Positions 1 through 12,177 of a stretch of 64,000 bases of DNA are shown here, piece by piece. The notes beneath the pieces were generated by a model. It made no database searches and was not told the origin of the DNA. It was given only the letters and a program-made list of their open reading frames with translations. Every line of letters begins with the position of its first letter. Positions within the stretch are counted from its first letter, which is position 1. The translations under genes and the position numbers were made by a program. The DNA is taken from contig JADHOC010000023.1 in the NCBI GenBank assembly GCA_016779205.1, forward strand, positions 1-64,000, read 5' to 3'. The stretch is from Planctomycetota bacterium (GTDB lineage: Bacteria; Planctomycetota; UBA1135; GCA-002686595).

Positions 1-2
1 CC

Positions 3-1139
3 CTCCGGAACGATCTGGGTCGAGGCTTCCTGACCGACGCCGCCAGGAGGGAGCTCCTCCGCGCGCTCCTGCAGCTCGCCAAGGAGCACCCCGCCGCCCT
101 GCGACGGGCACAGCGGGACCCCGAGGCGGACCCCTTCAGCACCCCGCTGTTCGGGCAGTTCGCCGTCGTCCTGAAGAGCGCCGCGCCGGACACCGCGCAG
201 GGCCGAAGGAGCGTCGCGCGCGCCCTCGGGGAGTCAGAGGGCTACGCCCGGCTCCTCGTGGACCTCGGCGTGGTCTTCGTGGACAACGCCAGGGCCAGCG
301 AGGCCCAGCTCGAGGCCATGCACCAGGTCCTCTCTGCCATGCCCCCGGACGTCTGGGACGTGGAGGTCATCGGCGTCGCGGACTGGGTCGGCCCGGGCGC
401 GAAGAACCCGGGGGTGAAGGGCCGTAGCGGCGTGAACATCTTCGCCATGGACCTCGGCGTGCGTGAGAACAGCTTCGGCCCCGACTCGCCCCGGCGCGGG
501 GTCACCGACGTCTACTTGATCTGTCTCGCCCACGAGGTCGCCCACAACATGCTCGACACCGTCGGCCAGCGGCGGCGGCCCGACCTCTTCCGCCGGAAGT
601 TCCAGGGCCTCCAGCGCGCCGCCGGCGACGCGATCGTCTTCCACGAGGAGCTGACCCGCGGCTTCGACAGGGACGCGACCCGCGCGCGCTTCCGCGAGCT
701 CGGGCTGTGGGACGGGGCCGACGACTCCTGGGATGCCGCGTGGACGCGCTACTTCCACGAGGAGCGACGCTTCGACCGGTCCCACGTCCGGGGCAACGTC
801 GAGTTCTTCCTGAAGGCCCCCCAGGAGGCGTTCGCCACCCTCGCCAACCAGTGGTTCACCGACAGCGAGCTCATGGTCGAGTTCGCCAAGGTCCGCTTTG
901 ACGCCGGCTTCCCCGCCTGCGCCGACCAGATGCTGCTGATCGCCGAGTACCTCAGCGACGGTGGCCCGACCGTCCCCTCCTACAGGCTCGCGCCCGGTGG
1001 AGAGTTCAGCGCCGGCACCCTGCGGGTCCGGCGTGACTCGAAGGGGCGCATCAAGGAGCTCCGCGGTGAGACCCTCCGCGCGAGCTTCAAGTACACCCCT
1101 GACGACCTCGTCGAGGCCTTCGAGCTGCGGGTGGACTGA
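3..1139 (+). CDS. Putative zinc metallopeptidase, 3' part (5' end outside window)
   Basis: The reading frame is open from position 3 to the stop at 1137-1139, so the start lies upstream of the window. A GTG at 258 is an internal codon rather than a convincing start. The visible part is about 378 residues. It holds an HEVAH motif (531-545, HExxH type) preceded by a hydrophobic strand (VYLICLA). About 95 residues later comes QEAFATLANQWF (822 onward), where the Glu could be the third zinc ligand, as in gluzincins of the anthrax-lethal-factor-like group. No signal peptide can be judged because the N-terminus is missing. The family assignment is inference from the two motifs and their spacing; the substrate is unknown. 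gcvP converges from the other strand 52 bp downstream. Confidence 0.55.
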   Translation, partial: LRNDLGRGFLTDAARRELLRALLQLAKEHPAALRRAQRDPEADPFSTPLFGQFAVVLKSAAPDTAQGRRSVARALGESEGYARLLVDLGVVFVDNARASEAQLEAMHQVLSAMPPDVWDVEVIGVADWVGPGAKNPGVKGRSGVNIFAMDLGVRENSFGPDSPRRGVTDVYLICLAHEVAHNMLDTVGQRRRPDLFRRKFQGLQRAAGDAIVFHEELTRGFDRDATRARFRELGLWDGADDSWDAAWTRYFHEERRFDRSHVRGNVEFFLKAPQEAFATLANQWFTDSELMVEFAKVRFDAGFPACADQMLLIAEYLSDGGPTVPSYRLAPGGEFSAGTLRVRRDSKGRIKELRGETLRASFKYTPDDLVEAFELRVD

Positions 1140-1191
1140 CCGCCTCCGGGCGAGCAGCGCCCCTGGGGAGGGCCGCCCGCCCAGGCGGGGC

Positions 1192-4206
<3,015 letters not shown>

Positions 4207-4412
4207 AGTCTACCGACCGCCCCGGTCCGACGAGCGATCGCGCCGATTCCGTGGCGGGGCCGTCTCAGACCGCCCCCCACCCGGCCCCGGGATCTCACCG
4301 CGGGCCATTGCCGCAGGCCCGGGAGCGAACGCCGAGAGGCTCGGCCGGAGACCGGGCGGGGATCGGGGGGTCCCGGTAGGTCGATCCGTCGCGGGCGACT
4401 ACCTTGGGCCCC

Positions 4413-5126
4413 ATGGATGGCAAGGCACTTCTTGGGCTCGAGGTCATGGAGGACCGGACCGACGGGGCGCGCTGCGACGAGGGGTTCCTGACCCTGCGGC
4501 GGCTCGTGCTCCGCAACGTCTACGGTGACGGCAGCTCATCGGCGCCCTACCCCTGCGACGTGCTCGAGCGACCGGGAAGCGACGCCGTGGTGGCCGTGCT
4601 CTACGAGCGCCACGAGGGCGGCATCCGCGTCCTTCTCCGGGAGGCGCCCCGGGGTCCGGTGTACCTGCGCAAGCACAAGGCGTTCGTGCACCCCGACCCC
4701 CGCGAGTACATCTCCATCCTGGAGGTGGTCGCGGGCCTCGTGGAGGACGGCGACGCCCCCGGGGCCGACGGCCTCCGGGCCCGCGCGGTGATCGAGGCGC
4801 GCGAGGAGGCCGGGGTCGAGGTCGCCCCGTCCGCGTGCGTCATGCTGGGCGGCGAGACCTTCGCGAGCCCGGGCACCACCGATGAGAAGCTCTACTTCTG
4901 CGCCGTCGAGACTCCGCTCGCCGAACGGGGAGAGGCCGTCGGTGACGGGACGGTGATGGAGGAGTGGTCGCGGGTGCACCTGGTGAGCCTCGGGGAGGCC
5001 ATCGCCATGTGCCGGGACGGCCGGATCCCCGACATGAAGACGGAGGTGGCCCTGCTTCGCCTCGCAGACCACCTGGGCTACGTCCCGGCCCTGGACGCCT
5101 TCGTGGAGGACCTCCCCGCCCGATGA
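4413..5126 (+). CDS. Nudix-family hydrolase with divergent Nudix box
   Basis: A protein of 237 residues from the ATG at 4413; a TTG at 4404 is a less likely start. The fold is suggested by the order of segments seen in nucleoside-diphosphate-sugar hydrolases: a beta-rich N-terminal part, then AGLVEDGD, a helix ending IEAREEAG, and a C-terminal MKTEVALLRLADHLG helix. The box is not canonical. The first Glu of G-x5-E is Asp, about five extra residues follow, and the Arg of REUxEExG is replaced by Ile. It is therefore closer to ADP-ribose/UDP-glucose pyrophosphatase-like branches, and its activity cannot be assumed. The stop overlaps the next start (ATGA at 5123-5126), implying co-translation with the oxidoreductase. 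Confidence 0.75.
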   Translation: MDGKALLGLEVMEDRTDGARCDEGFLTLRRLVLRNVYGDGSSSAPYPCDVLERPGSDAVVAVLYERHEGGIRVLLREAPRGPVYLRKHKAFVHPDPREYISILEVVAGLVEDGDAPGADGLRARAVIEAREEAGVEVAPSACVMLGGETFASPGTTDEKLYFCAVETPLAERGEAVGDGTVMEEWSRVHLVSLGEAIAMCRDGRIPDMKTEVALLRLADHLGYVPALDAFVEDLPAR

Positions 5127-6103
5127 GCGGCGCCTCCTCCCACGGCGCCGCCCTGCGCGCGGGGATCGTCGGCGCCCGCCGGGTCCGCCAGGGCCTCGGC
5201 CCGTTCGTGGCCCGGGACCTCGCCGCCGCGGGGGTCGAGGTGGCCCTGGTGCTCGGCACCACGGAGGAGACCGCCCGCGCCGCCGCCGAGCAGGTGGGCG
5301 AACAGGTCGCTCGGGCCAGCGGCGCCCCGCCGCCCCGCTGGACCACGGACCCCGACGAATTCGACGCCGCGGACCTGCAGCTGGCCTGTGTCCTCAGCCC
5401 CGCCGGCACCCACCTCCCCCACGTGGAGCGCGCGCTCGCCGCCGGCCGCCACGTGCTCTGCGAGAAGCCCTTCCTCTGGGGCCACGAGCCGCGCTGGGGC
5501 GAGACGGCCTCGGAGCTCGAAGCGCGCTTCCGCGCCGCCGGCCGAGTGCTCGCCGTCAACGCACAGTGGCCCTGGACCCTCGACGCCCACGGAGCCGTCA
5601 CCGGCCGGCGGGAGGACCCGGTCCGCACCCTGGTCATGGGGCTGACCCCGGCGTCGAAGGGGCTGCAGATGATCGGGGACGCGCTCCCCCACCCGCTCAG
5701 CCTCGCCCAGGCCCTGCGCCCCGATCTCGAGCGAACGGCCGCGGTGGAGATCCACGAGCCGGATCAGAACCGGATGGAGGTCATCCTGCTCCTGGAGGGC
5801 GCCCGCGGCGCCATGAAGGTCCGCGTCCTCCTCGACGGAACGGAGGCGCCCGGACCGAGGGCCGCCTGGTACTCGGTGGACGGGCGGCGGGCTGATCGGC
5901 TCATCGACCCGGCGGACTACTCGCTCTCCCTCCAGTCCGGGGACACGCTGGTGCCCCTGCCGGACCCGCTGACGGCGCGGGTCGCGTCCTTCGTGGAGCA
6001 GGTCCGCAGCGGCGCCCCCTGCCCCTGGACCCGCCCAGGCGACCTCGGTCGACGTGCCACCATGCTCGAGGCCGCGACCGCCGCCCACCGATCCGCCCAC
6101 TGA
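5123..6103 (+). CDS. Gfo/Idh/MocA-like NAD(P)-dependent oxidoreductase
   Basis: 326 residues from an ATG overlapping the Nudix stop by four bases. The N-terminal Rossmann half carries a degenerate dinucleotide loop (GIVGARRVRQGLG instead of GxGxxG). It is followed by the typical SPAGTHLPHVERALAAGRHV strand-helix and CEKPF, the EKP motif that places the catalytic lysine in this family. The C-terminal half is the expected alpha/beta domain but short. The substrate is unknown; relatives act on sugars, inositols or biliverdin. The pairing with a Nudix hydrolase suggests a nucleotide-sugar-related step, which is inference only. A 12-bp repeat runs across its stop codon. Confidence 0.8.
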   Translation: MSGASSHGAALRAGIVGARRVRQGLGPFVARDLAAAGVEVALVLGTTEETARAAAEQVGEQVARASGAPPPRWTTDPDEFDAADLQLACVLSPAGTHLPHVERALAAGRHVLCEKPFLWGHEPRWGETASELEARFRAAGRVLAVNAQWPWTLDAHGAVTGRREDPVRTLVMGLTPASKGLQMIGDALPHPLSLAQALRPDLERTAAVEIHEPDQNRMEVILLLEGARGAMKVRVLLDGTEAPGPRAAWYSVDGRRADRLIDPADYSLSLQSGDTLVPLPDPLTARVASFVEQVRSGAPCPWTRPGDLGRRATMLEAATAAHRSAH

Positions 6104-6131
6104 GCCGCCCACTGAGCCGCCCACCGAGCCG
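6084..6131 (+). repeat. Four tandem copies of a 12-bp unit across a stop codon
   Basis: The unit is cccacYgaKccg, present as four consecutive copies (6084-6095, 6096-6107, 6108-6119, 6120-6131). Differences occur only at the sixth base (t/c) and in the first copy (t for g at base 9). The second copy contains the TGA stop of the oxidoreductase. Because the unit is a multiple of three, copy-number change would not alter the frame upstream. Confidence 0.85.
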
Positions 6132-6239
6132 CCCGGCCCCACTCCGTTCCATCCGGCTCTGATCCACCCCGGGCGACAATCGCGGGGCCACCGCTCCTGG
6201 ACCGCCGCCGCCCCCTATGATCGTCCCCCGATCGCGCCC

Positions 6240-7457
6240 ATGAAGCACGCCATCCACGACTTCTCCGCCAAGCTGCGGCAGCCCTCGGTGGCCCCGACGC
6301 TCCAGGCCTACGTGGAGTGGCGCCGCGCCGTCGAGGCCGCGCGTGCGGACGATGCGCCCGAGCCGGCCATGCCCCCCATCGCGCCGGTGTCCATCAACCT
6401 GGACCTGACCGTGGCGTGCAATTACCGCTGCACCCACTGCATCGACTGGGACGTGCTCAATACGAAGCACCGCCTGGCCGAGGACGAGCTGCGCGCGTCC
6501 ATCGAGCTCATGCGCGAGCGCGGGCTCAAGTCGGTGATCCTGATCGGCGGCGGCGAGCCGACCCTCTACCCCGGCTTCGTGGGGTTCGTGGACTTCCTGA
6601 AGGACCTCGGCCTCCAGGTGGCGATCGTCACCAACGGGAGCCGCGGCGACCGGCTCATGGAGGTGGTGGGCTTCCTTGACGAGCGCGACTGGATCCGGAT
6701 GTCCCTGGACTCCGGCTCCAACGAGCTCTTCGCCGCCATGCACAAGCCGACCTCCAGCAAGGTCACCCTGGACGCCATCTGCGAGTGGGTCCCGCGCATC
6801 AAGGCCGCCAACCCCGCGCCGCGCCTGGGCTTCAGCTACATCATCGTCTGGCAGGGCGCGACCCGCGACGAGAACCCGCTCCACGAGAACATCCACGAGA
6901 TCGTCCTCGCCGCGGAGCGCGCCGCCGACGCGGGGTTCGACTACATCTCGTTCAAGCCGATCCTCGAGCGCCAGGAGGACGGCGCGGAGGTCATGGACCC
7001 CACGAAGGCCGCCGAGGCCGAGCAGGAGGTCGCGGTCCGCATCCGGGGTGAGGTGGAGAAGGCCAAGGAGTTCGCGAGCGAGTCCTTCGACGTCTACGAG
7101 AGCGTCAACCTCAGGATGCTCGAGGACGGCTCCTGGCGGCAGTCCACCAGGCAGCCCGCCACCTGCCACATGCAGGCCCTGCGGCAGGTCCTGACCCCCA
7201 TGGGGGTCTACAACTGCCCCGCCCACCGCGGCGTGGACAAGGCCCGCGTCGGGGACAAGCCGGCCTACGCCAGCGAGGCCAACGCCGCCGCCACGGGCGA
7301 GGCGGTCGCGGGGCTGCTCGACGGCTTCGACGCGAGCCACGAGTGCCGCCACGTCACCTGCCTGTACCACGACGTGAACTGGTGGATCGAGGGCATGGTG
7401 AAGGACGGCAGAGACCCCGTTGAGGTCGGCGCGGAGAACGCCGACTACTTCCTCTAG
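6240..7457 (+). CDS. Radical SAM protein with SPASM-like C-terminal cysteines
   Basis: 405 residues from the ATG at 6240; upstream in-frame sequence is repeat-derived and not protein-like. The radical SAM core begins around residue 57 with LDLTVACNYRCTHC, which supplies the CxxxCxxC that binds the 4Fe-4S cluster and SAM. It continues with ILIGGGEPTLYPGF (the GGE motif) and VAIVTNGSR. The C-terminal third contains further cysteines (CHMQAL, CPAHRG, CRHVTC) arranged like a SPASM/twitch auxiliary-cluster domain. Such proteins often modify peptides or small metabolites. No precursor peptide gene is visible beside it. The substrate is unknown. Confidence 0.85.
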   Translation: MKHAIHDFSAKLRQPSVAPTLQAYVEWRRAVEAARADDAPEPAMPPIAPVSINLDLTVACNYRCTHCIDWDVLNTKHRLAEDELRASIELMRERGLKSVILIGGGEPTLYPGFVGFVDFLKDLGLQVAIVTNGSRGDRLMEVVGFLDERDWIRMSLDSGSNELFAAMHKPTSSKVTLDAICEWVPRIKAANPAPRLGFSYIIVWQGATRDENPLHENIHEIVLAAERAADAGFDYISFKPILERQEDGAEVMDPTKAAEAEQEVAVRIRGEVEKAKEFASESFDVYESVNLRMLEDGSWRQSTRQPATCHMQALRQVLTPMGVYNCPAHRGVDKARVGDKPAYASEANAAATGEAVAGLLDGFDASHECRHVTCLYHDVNWWIEGMVKDGRDPVEVGAENADYFL

Positions 7458-7529
7458 GAGCTCCCCGAGCCCGGGATCCCGGCCTTGGGGCTCGACGCCG
7501 CTGGCCACCCGGACGGACAATCCCGTCCG

Positions 7530-8600
7530 ATGCCCGCTGCGCCGCCGACCCCGTCCCGGATCTACGTCCGCCTCCCCAACTGGGTCGGGGACGTGGTCAT
7601 GTGCACGCCCGCGCTGAGGGCGCTGAGGGCTGGCTACCCCGGGGCCGAGATCATCGTCGAGGGCCGGGCGTTCCAGCGAGACATCGTCACCGCGCTGGAC
7701 ACCGTCGACGGGTTCATCCCCGATCCCGGCCGGCGCCCGGCCGACCTGGTCCGCCACGGTCGCCGCCTGGCCCGGGGCCGCTTCGACTGGGCCGTCCTTC
7801 TGGGGGAGTCGGAGCGCGCCGCCCTCCCGGCCTTCCTCGCGCGCATCCCCGTCCGTGCAGGGTACGGGCGCGGCCTCCTGCGGCGCGCCATGCTCACCCA
7901 CCGCCTGCCGCGGCCGATGGGCTCGGGCGGGGTGCCCCTCGCGTTCTCCATGGTCGAGCGGTACCTGCGCGTCACCCGCGCCCTCGGCCTCGAGGACGAC
8001 GGGTCCCACATGGACCTCGAGGTCCCCGCGACGGCACGAAGCGCGGTGGAGTCTCGCCTCACCGCGGAGGGGGTGAGCCCCGACGCCCCCCTGGTCACCG
8101 TCGTGGTCGGCGCGGCCTTCGGCTCCTCGAAGATGTGGCCCCCTGAACACTTCGCCGCCTCCTGCGACGCGCTCTTCGAGCGCCACGGGTGGCGCGCGGT
8201 CATCGCGCCGGGGCCCGGGGAGGAGGCGCTCGCCGAGGAGGTCGTCCGACTCGCCCGGCACCCGGTGCTCTCGGTCGCCCACCCAGTGTTCGATCTGTGC
8301 GAGCTGGCCGCGCTGCTGGAGCGGTCCCAGCTGGTAGTCTCCAACGACACCGGGCCGCGGAGCATGGCCGTGGCCCTCGGACTCCCCGTCGTCGTGGCGG
8401 TCGGCCCCATCGCCGACGCCCACACGCGACACCACCTCAAGCGGCAGCGCGTCCTCATGGCGGACGTGCACTGCCGGCCCTGCAACCACCAGGTCTGTCC
8501 CACCGACCATCGCTGCATGACGCGCATCACGCCCGAACAGCTCGTGTCCGCCGCCGAAGAACTTCTGGAGGCCGTGGGCCCCGGTCAGGTGCGCCCGTGA
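7530..8600 (+). CDS. Glycosyltransferase family 9 (ADP-heptose:LPS heptosyltransferase-like)
   Basis: 356 residues from the ATG at 7530 (a TTG at 7485 is unlikely). The N-terminus YVRLPNWVGDVVMCTPALRA is the hallmark of GT9 enzymes such as WaaF. The C-terminal donor-binding half has SNDTGPRSMAVALGLPVV and then CRPCNHQVCPTDHRCM, the cysteine/histidine stretch shared with WaaF-type heptosyltransferases. The predicted role is sugar transfer to a lipopolysaccharide core or related outer-membrane glycolipid on the cytoplasmic face. This implies a Gram-negative-type outer envelope. Its TGA overlaps the GTG start of ppc (8597-8600), so the two are likely co-translated although functionally unrelated. 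Confidence 0.88.
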   Translation: MPAAPPTPSRIYVRLPNWVGDVVMCTPALRALRAGYPGAEIIVEGRAFQRDIVTALDTVDGFIPDPGRRPADLVRHGRRLARGRFDWAVLLGESERAALPAFLARIPVRAGYGRGLLRRAMLTHRLPRPMGSGGVPLAFSMVERYLRVTRALGLEDDGSHMDLEVPATARSAVESRLTAEGVSPDAPLVTVVVGAAFGSSKMWPPEHFAASCDALFERHGWRAVIAPGPGEEALAEEVVRLARHPVLSVAHPVFDLCELAALLERSQLVVSNDTGPRSMAVALGLPVVVAVGPIADAHTRHHLKRQRVLMADVHCRPCNHQVCPTDHRCMTRITPEQLVSAAEELLEAVGPGQVRP

Positions 8601-11356
8601 GCCACCCCGAAGCCCCCCTCGACGCGGCCCCGGAAGGCGGCGTCTTCTTCGAGCCCAAGGACCTCCCCCTGCGCCGTGACGTGGGCTGGTTGGGCCAGCT
8701 CCTGGGTCGGCTGCTGCAGGAACTGGGGGACGAGGAGCTGTTCCCCGCCGTCGAGGGCGCGCGGCTGCTCGCCCGCCGCCGGCGGCGCGGCAGCGAGGAG
8801 GCCGAGGCGCAGCTCATCAAGCTGCTCGACGGCCTCGACGACGGCATGAGCCACGAGGTGGTCCGGGCGTTCTCCGCCTACTTCGGCCTCGTCAACATGG
8901 CCGAGCGGGTCCACCGGATCCGCAGGCGGGTGGATCGGCTCCGCAACGGGGAGCCCCAGCCCGGGGGCGTCCGCGCCGTCCTGAAGGCCCTGGCGGCAGC
9001 GGGCGTGGAAGCGGAGGAGGTCGAGGAGGCCCTGGACGGCCTCCTGGTGGAGCCCGTGTTCACGGCCCACCCCACCGAGGCCGTACGCCGGACGATCCTC
9101 CGCAAGGAGCAGCGCATCGCCAGGGTCCTGGTGGAGCGCTTCCACCAGGGCACGATGACCCCCGAGGAGATCGCCACCGCGAGGCAACAGGTGGAGCTCG
9201 ACATCGCCACGGCGTGGCAGACCGACGAGCAGCTGCAGGACAAGCCGACCGTGGGCGAGGAGCTCGAGCACGTGCTCTTCTACCTGACGGACGTGATCTA
9301 CCGGGTGGTCCCCGCGCTCCACGCGGAGATCCAGCGCGGCTTCGAGGAGGCCTACGGCCGACCGCTCGTCCTGGAGCGCCCCCTCGTTCGCTTCGGGAGC
9401 TGGGTCGGCGGGGACATGGACGGCAACCCCAACGTCGGCGCGGAGACGATCCGCGCCACCCTCGCCCGGCAGCTCGAGGTCGTGGTGGAGCGATACCGCG
9501 CCGAGGTCACAGAGCTCTTCGGCCACCTCTCCCAGTCCTCCAGCCGGGTCGGCGCGAGCGACGCGCTCCTCGCCCTCGTGGGCGACTACCGGGAGCGATT
9601 CCCCGGCGCCTTCGAGAAGGTGCCCGACCGGTACGCCGACATGCCCTACCGGCTCGCCCTGCAGGGGATCCACGCGCGCCTGGGCGCCACCCGCAGCGGC
9701 GACGCGGAGGCCTACCGAGGGCCCAGCGAGTTCGAGGCGGACCTGCGGCTCATCGCCGCCAGCCTCGATGAACACCGCGGAGCGAAGGCGGGCATGGAGC
9801 TCGTCGAGCGGCTGCTGATGCGGGTCGCGACCTTCGGCTTCCACCTGGCGACCCTGGACTGCCGGCAGGACGCCGAGGTCCACCGGCGGGTCGTCGGAGA
9901 GCTGCTCCAGGTCGAGGGGTTCGAGGCCCTCTCGAGGGAGGAGCGGACCGCGCGGCTCGCCGAGGCGATCGCGGCGGAGGTGTCCGAGAGCGAGTGTTTC
10001 GTCGCCGTCGAGCCCCTCTCCGAGGAGGCTGTCGCGACGCTGGCGGTCTTCGAGACCCTCGCCGAGGCGCGCCACCGGCACGGGCCCGAGTCCGTGGGGA
10101 CCTTCGTCGTCAGCATGGCCGAGGGCCCCGACGACGCCCTCGCGGTCCTCTGGCTGGCCCGGTTGGCCGACCTCGTGGACAAAGACGGCGCAGTCCCCCT
10201 GGACGTGGCCCCGCTCTTCGAGACCGTGGACGACCTCGAGCGCGGCCCGGCGGTGCTCGACGTGCTCGCCGCCGAGCCCGTCTATGCCGGACACCTGGAG
10301 AGTCGCGGGCGCCGCCAGATGGTGATGCTCGGATACTCCGACAGCAACAAGGACGGCGGGATCACCGCCTCGCGGTGGGCCCTCCAGAAGGGTCAGACCG
10401 CCATGGTCGAGTCCGCGCGAGCCGCGGGCCTGGAGCTGACCTTCTTCCACGGCCGCGGCGGCTCCGCCAGCCGGGGCGGCTCCAAGCCGCGGGCGGCCTT
10501 CATGGCGGCACCAGCGGGGGCGATCGCCGGCCGCGGGCGAACGACCGAGCAGGGCGAGGTCATCCATGACAAGTTCGGCCTGCGCGGGACGGCGCTACGC
10601 ACCCTGGAGCTGGTGCTCGGCGCGGTCCTCGAGCGCACGGCCACGGGCGACGCTCCGCCCGTGCCTGACGAGAGCTGGGTGGCGGCGATCGAGGATGCGG
10701 CGGTCTCGAGCCGCGCCCGATACCGCAAGCTCGTGCACGAAGACCCCGGCTTCCCCGAGCTCTTCCGCGGCATGACGCCCATCGACGTGATCGAGCGGCT
10801 GCGGATCGGCTCGCGCCCGGGCAAGCGCCGGCAGATGCGCGGCGTCCAGGACCTGCGCGCGATCCCCTGGGTCTTCGCCTGGACCCAGGCCCGCGTCATT
10901 CTCCCCGGCTGGTTCGGGGTCGGCTCCGGCCTCGAGCAGGCCGTCGCCTCCCACGGGGTCGAGACGCTCCGGGCGATGGCCAAGGGCTGGCCCTTCTTCG
11001 ACACCTTCCTGGCGGACATCGAGATGGTCCTCGCCAAGGCCGACCTGGGGATCGCCGCCCGCTACGCCGAGCTCGCCGGCGAGCCCGGCCAGCGGCTCTT
11101 CCCCGAGATCGAGGAGGAGTTCAACCGAACGCGCGCTGTCATCCTCGACCTGCGCGAAGCGTCGACGCTGCTGGAGCGGGACCCGATCCTCAAGCGCTCG
11201 ATCCAGCTGAGGAACCCCTACGTCGACCCCATGAGCTTCCTCCAGGTGGACCGCCTGAGGCGGTGGAGAGAGAGTGGCCGGCAGGACCGTGGACTCGAGA
11301 TGATCCTGATTGAGACGGTCCGGGGCATCGCCCGAGGCCTCCGAAACACGGGCTGA
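8597..11356 (+). CDS. ppc: Phosphoenolpyruvate carboxylase
   Basis: This enzyme carboxylates phosphoenolpyruvate with bicarbonate to oxaloacetate, replenishing the TCA cycle. The protein has 919 residues, the normal size for bacterial PEPC. Diagnostic segments appear in order: FTAHPTEAVRRTIL (catalytic His), GSWVGGDMDGNPNV, GYSDSNKDGGITASRW, FFHGRGGSASRGG (catalytic loop Arg/Gly) and RNPYVDPMSFLQ. It ends in GLRNTG, matching the conserved C-terminal NTG that reaches the active site. The GTG start at 8597 overlaps the GT9 stop. Upstream in-frame sequence is the GT9 gene in another frame and is not PEPC-like. Confidence 0.97.
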   Translation: MSHPEAPLDAAPEGGVFFEPKDLPLRRDVGWLGQLLGRLLQELGDEELFPAVEGARLLARRRRRGSEEAEAQLIKLLDGLDDGMSHEVVRAFSAYFGLVNMAERVHRIRRRVDRLRNGEPQPGGVRAVLKALAAAGVEAEEVEEALDGLLVEPVFTAHPTEAVRRTILRKEQRIARVLVERFHQGTMTPEEIATARQQVELDIATAWQTDEQLQDKPTVGEELEHVLFYLTDVIYRVVPALHAEIQRGFEEAYGRPLVLERPLVRFGSWVGGDMDGNPNVGAETIRATLARQLEVVVERYRAEVTELFGHLSQSSSRVGASDALLALVGDYRERFPGAFEKVPDRYADMPYRLALQGIHARLGATRSGDAEAYRGPSEFEADLRLIAASLDEHRGAKAGMELVERLLMRVATFGFHLATLDCRQDAEVHRRVVGELLQVEGFEALSREERTARLAEAIAAEVSESECFVAVEPLSEEAVATLAVFETLAEARHRHGPESVGTFVVSMAEGPDDALAVLWLARLADLVDKDGAVPLDVAPLFETVDDLERGPAVLDVLAAEPVYAGHLESRGRRQMVMLGYSDSNKDGGITASRWALQKGQTAMVESARAAGLELTFFHGRGGSASRGGSKPRAAFMAAPAGAIAGRGRTTEQGEVIHDKFGLRGTALRTLELVLGAVLERTATGDAPPVPDESWVAAIEDAAVSSRARYRKLVHEDPGFPELFRGMTPIDVIERLRIGSRPGKRRQMRGVQDLRAIPWVFAWTQARVILPGWFGVGSGLEQAVASHGVETLRAMAKGWPFFDTFLADIEMVLAKADLGIAARYAELAGEPGQRLFPEIEEEFNRTRAVILDLREASTLLERDPILKRSIQLRNPYVDPMSFLQVDRLRRWRESGRQDRGLEMILIETVRGIARGLRNTG

Positions 11357-11534
11357 GGCGGCTAGAACCGCCTGGGAGGCAGAAGTAACGCTGTGTCAGG
11401 TTTCGATTTCACATCCGTGCAACTGAACTGAGTCCTTACGATCGGTTCAAGCGGAGATCTCGCCCTGCAGATCCGAAAACCCCGCCTGCCAACTGAGCCT
11501 GCCTTCCGGCGACGCTCCCCCATCGGAGACCTGC

Positions 11535-12176
11535 ATGAAGACCCAGCGAATCCTCCTCGCCGACGACCACCAGATGTTCCTTGAAGGGCTCGAGCGACTG
11601 CTCGAGAAAGACTTCGAGATCGTCGGCTCAGCCCAATCCGGGCCTCAGCTCGTCGCCATGGCCGATGAGTGCAGCCCTGACCTGATCATCACCGATTGGG
11701 CCATGCCGGATCTCTGCGGGCTGGAAGCCGTCAAGGCGATCCGGGACAAGGGGCTGTCCCCCAAGTGCATCATCCTGACGATGCACGAGGACCCGGCCTA
11801 CGCGTCGCAGGCGATCGAGAGCGGCGTCGATGGGTATGTCCTCAAGCGCGCCGCCACCTCCGAGCTGGTCTCGGCCATCGAAGAGGCCCTGGCAGGCGGC
11901 TGCTGGATCTCCCCGGCGCTCGCCGCGAAGATCATCCGCAACCAGAACCATGACGAGGACGGCTCGGGCGCCACTCCGGTGGCCTCGCTGACCGAACGCC
12001 AGAAGCGCATCCTGAGCTCCCTGGTGGACGGCAAGATCGCCAAGGAGATCGCGAGCGACCTCGGCATCTCCCGCAAGACCGTCGAGTACCACAAGTACAA
12101 GATGATGAGCCAGCTCAAGCTCGGGTCGACCGCTGAGCTGATCAAGTTCGCGGTCCAGAACGGGCTCGACTCCTAG
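11535..12176 (+). CDS. NarL/FixJ-type response regulator
   Basis: 213 residues: an N-terminal receiver domain (about 4-120) followed by a LuxR-type helix-turn-helix (about 150-210). The phosphoacceptor is Asp54 in LIITDWAMP; acidic residues ADDH at the N-terminus and Lys in YVLKRAA complete the receiver site. The output domain shows LTERQKRILSSLVDG, the IAKEIASDLGISRKTVEYHK helix-turn-helix and a final helix. A GGAG six bases before the ATG supports the start. No histidine kinase is adjacent, so it is an orphan here. About 180 bp of lower-GC, gene-free sequence precedes it and probably holds its promoter. A 13-bp repeat array begins directly after its stop. Confidence 0.93.
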   Translation: MKTQRILLADDHQMFLEGLERLLEKDFEIVGSAQSGPQLVAMADECSPDLIITDWAMPDLCGLEAVKAIRDKGLSPKCIILTMHEDPAYASQAIESGVDGYVLKRAATSELVSAIEEALAGGCWISPALAAKIIRNQNHDEDGSGATPVASLTERQKRILSSLVDGKIAKEIASDLGISRKTVEYHKYKMMSQLKLGSTAELIKFAVQNGLDS

Positions 12177-12177
12177 G

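Noticed and set aside
5901..8510. Long minus-strand open frame across the radical SAM and GT9 genes
   Set aside because: The plus strand holds two recognisable families over the same span; the frame has antisense composition and no motif.
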